Of a stretch of 20,374 nucleotides of DNA, positions 14,851-20,374 are shown in pieces. A model generated the notes under the pieces. That model was not told the DNA's origin and did no database searches. It worked only from the letters and a program-made list of their open reading frames with translations. Source of the DNA: Rheinheimera sp. (GTDB taxonomy: Bacteria > Pseudomonadota > Gammaproteobacteria > Enterobacterales > Alteromonadaceae); NCBI GenBank assembly GCA_003482455.1, contig DMYW01000036.1, positions 1-20,374 of the forward strand. The letters are read 5' to 3'. How positions within the stretch are numbered: position 1 is the first letter of the stretch; each line of letters starts with the position of its first letter. Position numbers and translations under genes: made by a program.

Positions 14851-17800
14851 TTATTTTGCAAACACTTCCAACACTGTGCTGGTTTGTTTGCGGTTGGCGT
14901 TATCAAACAACTCCACCATGCCCATGTATGGCAGTGAACCGACCGCTAAGTTTTTGGTCGACACTGTCACTAAGTTCGGACGACCCGCGATAGCGCGCGT
15001 TGAATACACCAGTGCACTGTTAGTGGTATTAGGTGCTGTTACAACCCAATAGGCCAAGGTGTAGTTCAATTGCGCCGCACCTTTCAGGTCACGACCATGC
15101 GCCCAGACGATGTAATAATCGCCATTCGCGCCATTGTTCGCAGCCAGTGGATTGGTCAGCACTATATCTTCGTTGGCTTCGGCGTTTTGCGCGACTGCGA
15201 CTGGCGAGCAGCTCAACTTGATACAACGATACACGTACAAGTCGATGTTTGGCTTGAGTGCCGCATTCGACGTTAAGCTGTTTCGTAGTGACAGACGCAG
15301 TACTTTCGTGCCTTCCGGTACTAACAAGGAGGTCAAGCCCATGCCCGCTTCGTTAAACGAGAAAGTTTTGTCGGCATCTTGTTTGACTGTTTTGCTTGAA
15401 CCGACCGCACTTTGCAAGCCGTACAGCTTACCGCTGGTCGCGCCGTTGTAGAAAGCGTCCGCTAAGAACGTCAGTTTACCCGCAGTTTTATCCACTAATG
15501 CCGATTGTGTTGCTGGCGCTTTTAACAGATCAGGCAGTACAGCTTTCACCACCAACGGGCTACGAACACTGTGCACGCCATCGCTTAACGTCAGCGCACC
15601 AAACTTCCACTGATCCATCACGGCATTGGCGGTCGGCGTAAAGGTCAAACCGTACACAGCTTTACCATTGGCTGGCACTTGCAGGCTTGAAGCGGCCGCT
15701 AACACACCATTGGCATTGAGTGTTTTGAACTCAACGGTGACGCCTGCTGGCGCTTCGATGGTCGGCACATAAGTCCCGCCATTGCCGGTGACATCAGTCA
15801 CCACACGCACGATAGTCTTGGCTTCTTTCAGTTTAGAAATGGCCACCGATGGGTAGTTCAGCTGACTGGCGTCGGTTGGATAACCAGCGCTGGTGTATGC
15901 CGCACAGCTGTAGCCAGATGCCGCTTGCACGAAGCTGCTGTTGCCTAAACCACACAAGAACGCAAAGTAGTCGTTCGCGGTGGCGTCATAGACCAGACCT
16001 GGGTTCATTGCGGCAACAGGTGCGGCGTGACCGGCACCAAAGTCAAATGGATCGGCTGCCACAACAGAGCTGGCTTTGGTGACTTGTTGGTGGGCCGTGG
16101 TCATCAAGGCTGACTTGATCATGGCTGGCGACCAGTTTGGATGCTGTTCTTTCAGCAGCGCGGCCATACCGGCAATGTGCGGGCTGGACATCGAGGTGCC
16201 CGACATCAAGGTGAAATCATTACCTTGTGGCTTGGTGAATGTGGTCGGCGTCGCTGCCGCCAGAATGTTCACGCCTGGCGCTGTAATATCCGGTTTTAAG
16301 ATATCGTAGGTCGCTTTGTTCGGGCCTTTTGACGAGAAATCGGCCATCGCATTGGACACATAACTTGGGCTCAACGTTACATTAACGAGGTTGCCGGCAT
16401 TGATTGACGCCACTAACGCATTGGCGCCATCTAGCGTCACCATTAAACCTGGAATGGTTGCTGGTGTTGCCAGAGTTCCGCCCATGGCGATCGGGTTCCC
16501 TGCGACGTTATTCGCCACCACGATGGCTGTCGCGCCGGCTTTTTGTGCTTGGGTGACTTTGTCAGCAAATGGGCAGCCCCCACGTTGTAACAAGACGATA
16601 TTGTCTTTGATATCCGCAGCGTTGGTTAAGTCCGCACAACCTTGGAATGGCGCGCCGACCACCAGTTTGCCACTGACATCGCCGGTTAAATCCAGCGCTT
16701 TTGTCACTGAGCCCTCAACAGCGGTGATACGCGGTGTCGCTAAGCCACTGTCCACGCCTAACGCGTTTACCGCAAAGCCAGACGCTGCAACACTGATCAC
16801 CCATGGTGCCGGCGTGCCCACGGTTTCCATCGCATTGTTCGCGCCTGAGTTGCCGGCTGATACCGCCACCACAACACCGGCTTGGGTAGCACGCAGTTTG
16901 GCTGCTGCCGCAACAGTGGTCAGATCCGTCAAGCTTCCGCCAATGGAGTAGTTGATGACGTCAACGCCGTCCGCTACGGCCTGATCGATCGCCGCCATGG
17001 TATCGCCATAGAAACAACCACGCTCTTGTACACCTGCGGGCGACGTGTAGTCGCTATTCCAGCACGCTTTGTACATAGCGACACGTGCGCGCGGTGCAAT
17101 ACCACTGATCTTGCCCCAGTTCACGCCGCCAATTGTCGCGGTGACCCCTTCGTTACCGGCCGAGGTGCTGGCCGTGTGGCTACCATGGCTGTCGGCATCG
17201 CGTGGCGAAATAAATTCACCCGGTTGAATGGCGTATGTGGATTCAAACGCCGCTTTAAAATAACGCGCCCCAATCAGTTTGTTGTTACAGCTAAATGCCG
17301 CATCTTGGCCTTTATCACAGGTGCCTTTATAACGCGTCAGCTCTGGGTAGCTGCCGTCGTCAGCAAATGCTGGGTTGTTTGGCGAAATCCCCGTATCAAT
17401 CACACCGACAATAATGTTTTCACCTTTGATCCCCAGCGTGTGTTGGCCGCCTGCTCCAGTTAACCCCAACAAACGCGGTGTTTTGTTGGTGGTCACTTGT
17501 TCTGGTTGGTCTTCCCACACGCCAACAACGCCTGGTTGTAGACGTAGGTTGGCGGCTTGGGCTTCCGTCATCCGCGCGGCAAAACCGTTAAAGGTGTGGG
17601 TGTACGAATAAATCAAACCTGACGTGCTGTATTGAGTTGCCAACTGCTGCTGCAACTTTCGTAAGCCTTCGTTATACACAACAACCTGTGGGTCTTGGCT
17701 GTTGTATTGATTCAGCGCTTGCGTTACTTGTGGATTGTTTGTGTTTAATTGACCCAACTCGGCCGCTTTTTCGATACCGGTAGCACCAGCTAACTGTACA

Positions 17801-17946
17801 ATATAGCTTTTTACGTCTTGTGAACCAGGAGCGGTTAACTTAGATGCGTCAATGGTAACTTCGTTGCCGGCCGCGAGCACCTGACCTGAACACAAGGCTG
17901 CAACCGCAACAGCGACCATATTGAGTGGAAAAATCTTACCTTTCAT
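14851..17946 (-). CDS. secreted subtilisin-like serine protease (S8 family, PA insert)
   Basis: A 1031-residue exported endopeptidase. Order: Sec signal peptide (1-25, ending VLA); inhibitor-type propeptide (about 45-150, with KSYIVQL and FNGFAARM); S8 catalytic domain with D184 (VIDTG), H254 (SHGSH), oxyanion N366 (SAGNSG) and nucleophile S585 (GTSMSSP). A PA domain is inserted around 430-530 (GCADL, QRGGCPFADKV, AGATAIVVAN). A beta-sandwich domain like Fn3 in cucumisin relatives follows (from about 680), then a C-terminal segment with IDLYVYRC and DYYIVWAHG resembling pre-peptidase C-type beta domains. The overall plan is that of plant-type and marine bacterial cucumisin-like proteases, which digest proteins outside the cell. 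The start at 17946 has GGAG seven bases upstream; an in-frame GTG at 17961 would overlap that site. No secretion or immunity gene adjoins. Confidence 0.95.
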   Translation of the reverse strand: MKGKIFPLNMVAVAVAALCSGQVLAAGNEVTIDASKLTAPGSQDVKSYIVQLAGATGIEKAAELGQLNTNNPQVTQALNQYNSQDPQVVVYNEGLRKLQQQLATQYSTSGLIYSYTHTFNGFAARMTEAQAANLRLQPGVVGVWEDQPEQVTTNKTPRLLGLTGAGGQHTLGIKGENIIVGVIDTGISPNNPAFADDGSYPELTRYKGTCDKGQDAAFSCNNKLIGARYFKAAFESTYAIQPGEFISPRDADSHGSHTASTSAGNEGVTATIGGVNWGKISGIAPRARVAMYKACWNSDYTSPAGVQERGCFYGDTMAAIDQAVADGVDVINYSIGGSLTDLTTVAAAAKLRATQAGVVVAVSAGNSGANNAMETVGTPAPWVISVAASGFAVNALGVDSGLATPRITAVEGSVTKALDLTGDVSGKLVVGAPFQGCADLTNAADIKDNIVLLQRGGCPFADKVTQAQKAGATAIVVANNVAGNPIAMGGTLATPATIPGLMVTLDGANALVASINAGNLVNVTLSPSYVSNAMADFSSKGPNKATYDILKPDITAPGVNILAAATPTTFTKPQGNDFTLMSGTSMSSPHIAGMAALLKEQHPNWSPAMIKSALMTTAHQQVTKASSVVAADPFDFGAGHAAPVAAMNPGLVYDATANDYFAFLCGLGNSSFVQAASGYSCAAYTSAGYPTDASQLNYPSVAISKLKEAKTIVRVVTDVTGNGGTYVPTIEAPAGVTVEFKTLNANGVLAAASSLQVPANGKAVYGLTFTPTANAVMDQWKFGALTLSDGVHSVRSPLVVKAVLPDLLKAPATQSALVDKTAGKLTFLADAFYNGATSGKLYGLQSAVGSSKTVKQDADKTFSFNEAGMGLTSLLVPEGTKVLRLSLRNSLTSNAALKPNIDLYVYRCIKLSCSPVAVAQNAEANEDIVLTNPLAANNGANGDYYIVWAHGRDLKGAAQLNYTLAYWVVTAPNTTNSALVYSTRAIAGRPNLVTVSTKNLAVGSLPYMGMVELFDNANRKQTSTVLEVFAK

Positions 17947-18117
17947 GAAAGTCTCCAACACCCTTTCGCTCTATTTCACTTCGTCTATTTGTAAAAATAA
18001 TTGACGCGAAACTCAGCAGATATTTTCAATTACATGAAGTAACATCTGTGAATTTCTAAAGCTCATCTGTAGCAAAATCGGTGTATCAATGAATTTTTAT
18101 GGCTAGTTATGTGTAAA

Positions 18118-18672
18118 TTATTTTGACAACTGCGATTGTTGACGACGACGCCATGCGATTGCTGTTGCTGCGATCGCCAACATGCCAAGGCTCGTCGGAG
18201 CATCAACCGTAGCGGTTGGAGCTATCACGTTGCTGCCTGCAAAGACTTCACCTTGTGGGTCTGAGTACGGTAAATCTGCTAAACGCAGTTCGTAATAGGC
18301 GTCATTTACATTGCCAAAATTGATGCCAAAGAAGTTGTATTGATTGTTGACGTCTGAAACGTCGAATTGCAGGAACGTAAAACCTTTCAGCAAATCACTG
18401 ATATCAAATTCAGCCAAGAAGTTAAAAGCTGGCGTTTGGACATCTTGACCAAAAATGGTAAAGCTCTGCCAATTTGTCGCTTGATAAAAGTTACCGTTCC
18501 ATTGAGTTGCGGCTTTGGTGTCTACGACTAAACGCGCGAAGTGAACTTGTTGATTTTGTGCATCTTTACCCCAAAAATCTTGCACGAGTACTGGGGTTGC
18601 TTGCACTGATTGCAGACCGGAAATTGCAAGTAACGTGGCGCCAAGCAAGCTGGCTTTGACCGACTTCAACAT
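18118..18672 (-). CDS. secreted protein with PEP-CTERM-like C-terminal sorting signal
   Basis: A 184-residue protein with a Sec signal peptide (about 1-25, ending VQA) and a tripartite C-terminus: VDAPT (156-160), a hydrophobic stretch (161-173) and WRRRQ (174-178). This is the layout of PEP-CTERM proteins (usually VPEP, membrane helix, basic cluster), which an exosortase recognises and processes. The Pro-Glu-Pro is replaced here by Asp-Ala-Pro. The middle part is rich in Asn, Phe and Asp and probably a beta-sandwich; I do not recognise a catalytic motif. AGAGGT five bases before ATG gives a strong ribosome binding site. No exosortase or exopolysaccharide gene lies in the window. Its leader carries a 9-bp inverted repeat. 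The alternative reading is a plain C-terminal membrane anchor. Confidence 0.65.
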   Translation of the reverse strand: MLKSVKASLLGATLLAISGLQSVQATPVLVQDFWGKDAQNQQVHFARLVVDTKAATQWNGNFYQATNWQSFTIFGQDVQTPAFNFLAEFDISDLLKGFTFLQFDVSDVNNQYNFFGINFGNVNDAYYELRLADLPYSDPQGEVFAGSNVIAPTATVDAPTSLGMLAIAATAIAWRRRQQSQLSK

Positions 18673-18683
18673 ATATACCTCTG

Positions 18684-18742
18684 AATTGCTAAATTAGTTT
18701 TTGTTATATCGCGTTTACACGCGCGACTTTTTGTTAGCAATT
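18684..18742. repeat. 9-bp inverted repeat in the leader of the PEP-CTERM-like gene
   Basis: AATTGCTAA (18684-18692) and TTAGCAATT (18734-18742) are perfect inverted copies 41 bases apart. On the minus strand the second arm ends just before the ribosome binding site. Between them lies a smaller CGCG-TTTACA-CGCG hairpin. The arms could pair in mRNA or be a pair of protein-binding half-sites. The surroundings up to 18830 are AT-rich, as expected for a promoter. Confidence 0.6.
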
Positions 18743-18904
18743 ACCGATCCAATATTTACGTTTTAGTGATCATTGTTGTTATATGTAAACATTAATTCAG
18801 CATAGATTGATATTTCAAGCAGCCCTCAGACTTGTTGTTGCGGTCCGCCAACCGACCGACTTCGATTTACGCGGTAAAACGGCTGGTTTTAGGCTGGTTT
18901 TCTC

Positions 18905-18913
18905 TGCTAAAAT
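18905..18913 (+). promoter_or_regulatory. extended -10 promoter of rimO
   Basis: TGCTAAAAT is an extended -10 element (TG-N-TAAAAT) followed by GCGCGCC, about 33 bases before the rimO start. The -35 region is poor, as is common with extended -10 promoters. Directly upstream GGCTGGTTTT is repeated (18881-18890 and 18892-18901). Confidence 0.5.
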
Positions 18914-18945
18914 GCGCGCCCCAATTTTTCCTAGGTCACAAGTCC

Positions 18946-20271
18946 ATGTCACAACCTAAAGTCGGTTTCGTAAGCCTTGGTTGCCCAAAGAATTTAGTCG
19001 ATTCAGAGCGCATCCTGACTCAGCTAAAAGTCGAAGGCTACAACATAGTTCCAAGCTACGAAGATGCTGAACTCGTTATTGTTAACACCTGTGGTTTTAT
19101 TGACAGCGCCGTGCAAGAGTCACTCGACACCATCGGAGAAGCGCTGGCTGAAAACGGCAAAGTGATAGTGACTGGCTGCTTGGGCGCGCGCGAAGACGAG
19201 ATCCGTCAAGTACACCCCAATGTCCTCGGCATCACGGGCCCACATGCTTACGAGAACGTGCTTGACCAAGTGCATCAATTTGTACCAAAACCAAAATACG
19301 ACCCGTTTATTCAGCTGGTACCAGACACAGGCGTCAAATTAACGCCAAAGCACTACGCCTATTTAAAAATTTCTGAAGGCTGTAATCACCGCTGTACCTT
19401 CTGCATCATCCCATCCATGCGTGGTGATTTAGTATCGCGTCCAATCGGTGACGTGTTAGATGAAGCGCAGCGCCTGAAAAACGCCGGCGTCAAAGAATTG
19501 CTGGTGATTTCGCAAGACACCAGCGCTTATGGCGTGGACGTCAAACACCGCACCGGTTTCTGGAATGGCCAACCGGTCAAAACCTCGATGCAAGCGCTGT
19601 GTGAAGCCTTGTCTGACATGGGCATTTGGGTTCGCCTGCATTACGTCTACCCTTACCCGCACGTTGATGATGTGATCCCATTAATGGCCGCAGGTAAATT
19701 GTTGCCGTATTTGGATATTCCATTCCAACACGCCAGCCCACGTATTCTGAAACTGATGAAACGCCCAGGCCAAGCCGAGCGCACGCTAGAGCGTATTCGC
19801 AAATGGCGCGAGATCTGCCCTGAGCTGACCATCCGTTCAACCTTTATCGTCGGCTTTCCTGGCGAGACTGAAGAAGAATTCCAAGAGTTATTGGATTTCT
19901 TAAAAGAAGCCCAACTCGATCGCGTTGGCTGCTTTAAATACAGCCCAGTCGAAGGCGCCAAAGCCAACGAATTGCCAGATCCAGTGCCAGAAGACGTCAA
20001 AGAAGAACGTTACCACCGCTTTATGGCGCTGCAACAACAAATTTCTGCCGATCGCCTGCAAGCGAAAATCGGTCGCACTATTGAAGTCTTGATTGATGAA
20101 GTAGACGACGAAGGCGCGATTGGTCGTTCGGCGGCTGATGCGCCAGAAATTGACGGTGTGGTGTATTTAAACGGCGCGACCGAGTTAAAACCAGGCCAAG
20201 TGGTGGTAGCCAAAGTCGAGGCTGCGGACGAATACGATTTGTGGGCCGATGTTCTTGAAGTGAAAAACTAA
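18946..20271 (+). CDS. rimO: ribosomal protein S12 methylthiotransferase RimO
   Basis: A 441-residue radical-SAM enzyme, the same length as E. coli RimO. It adds a methylthio group to the conserved aspartate of ribosomal protein S12 (D88 in E. coli), using two iron-sulfur clusters. The N-terminal domain has the three auxiliary-cluster cysteines C13 (SLGCPKN), C49 (NTCGF) and C78 (TGCLG). The radical-SAM motif is C146-x3-C150-x2-C153 (GCNHRCTFC). VGFPGETEEEF and KYSPVEGA are typical of the family, and the C-terminus (about 375-440) is the TRAM domain. The start at 18946 gives MSQPKVGFVSLGC, which aligns with the family and has AGGT at 18933-18936. An in-frame ATG at 18832 lies upstream of the promoter. 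No terminator is visible in the remaining 103 bases. Confidence 0.97.
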   Translation: MSQPKVGFVSLGCPKNLVDSERILTQLKVEGYNIVPSYEDAELVIVNTCGFIDSAVQESLDTIGEALAENGKVIVTGCLGAREDEIRQVHPNVLGITGPHAYENVLDQVHQFVPKPKYDPFIQLVPDTGVKLTPKHYAYLKISEGCNHRCTFCIIPSMRGDLVSRPIGDVLDEAQRLKNAGVKELLVISQDTSAYGVDVKHRTGFWNGQPVKTSMQALCEALSDMGIWVRLHYVYPYPHVDDVIPLMAAGKLLPYLDIPFQHASPRILKLMKRPGQAERTLERIRKWREICPELTIRSTFIVGFPGETEEEFQELLDFLKEAQLDRVGCFKYSPVEGAKANELPDPVPEDVKEERYHRFMALQQQISADRLQAKIGRTIEVLIDEVDDEGAIGRSAADAPEIDGVVYLNGATELKPGQVVVAKVEAADEYDLWADVLEVKN

Positions 20272-20374
20272 GTACGCGTTCACTGACTAAAAGGCCAGCT
20301 TCACCTCAATGCCTGTCAGTTAAGCGTTTTAATGCAAATACTTAGCAAGTCTGGCTAAAGCGGCAGTGGTAACA

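Noticed and set aside
14601..14993. 130-codon plus-strand frame between psrA and the protease gene
   Set aside because: It runs through the protease terminator and into the end of the protease gene on the other strand, with no ribosome binding site or recognisable product.
16391..16951. 186-codon open frame antisense to the protease gene
   Set aside because: It lies wholly inside the protease coding region, has no ribosome binding site, and its product shows only the low-complexity Ala/Val/Thr composition expected of an antisense shadow.
18832..18945. N-terminal extension of RimO from an upstream ATG
   Set aside because: The extra 38 residues are absent from the family, lie over the probable promoter, and the downstream ATG gives a protein of the same length as E. 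coli RimO.

Overview
The window looks like chromosomal DNA from a free-living, motile, lipid- and protein-degrading gammaproteobacterium, probably of the Alteromonadales/Chromatiales type (Rheinheimera, Alishewanella or Shewanella relatives). I infer this from the protein families (PsrA-type TetR regulator beside FadE, NagZ, RimO, a Cache-type chemoreceptor, a secreted subtilase, a PEP-CTERM-like protein), from moderate GC content and from sigma70-like promoters. No database search was possible, so the genus is a guess. There is no integrase, insertion sequence, CRISPR array or phage gene.

Layout, left to right. The first 31 bases are the 5' part of a tRNA (probably Val) read on the minus strand and cut by the window edge, with its promoter at 64-92. 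After a largely empty stretch come a stand-alone ExbD/TolR-like protein (582-1004), a propionyl-CoA synthetase-like enzyme (1134-3074), a methyl-accepting chemotaxis protein (3302-5215) and a Sel1-repeat lipoprotein (5374-6804), all on the plus strand and ending at a bidirectional terminator. A membrane acyltransferase (6870-7886, minus) is divergent from a secreted single-domain PHB depolymerase-like esterase (8046-9026, plus). Then a minus-strand block: a GNAT acetyltransferase (9235-9747), nagZ (9961-11028), fadE (11476-13779) with a PsrA-like regulator upstream (13849-14490), a large secreted subtilisin-like protease (14851-17946) and a secreted protein with a PEP-CTERM-like tail (18118-18672). 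rimO (18946-20271, plus) closes the window; the last 103 bases hold nothing I recognise.

How the genes may work together. The clearest unit is psrA-fadE: the regulator gene lies 69 bp upstream of the fatty acyl-CoA dehydrogenase gene on the same strand. Its promoter carries three copies of a CAAAC-N4-GTTT-type palindrome, as expected for autoregulation and fatty-acid-responsive control of beta-oxidation. The propionyl-CoA synthetase, the PHB depolymerase and FadE together suggest a lifestyle that uses short- and long-chain acids and polyesters, but only psrA-fadE shows a regulatory link. The protease, esterase, lipoprotein and PEP-CTERM-like protein form an exported set. Most genes otherwise look like single transcription units with their own terminators.

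I did not find a convincing new multi-gene system. The items most worth a second look are the orphan ExbD-like protein, the PsrA operator cluster, the PEP-CTERM-like protein with a 9-bp inverted repeat in its leader, the fungal-type PHB depolymerase, and a 14-bp tandem repeat between fadE and nagZ.
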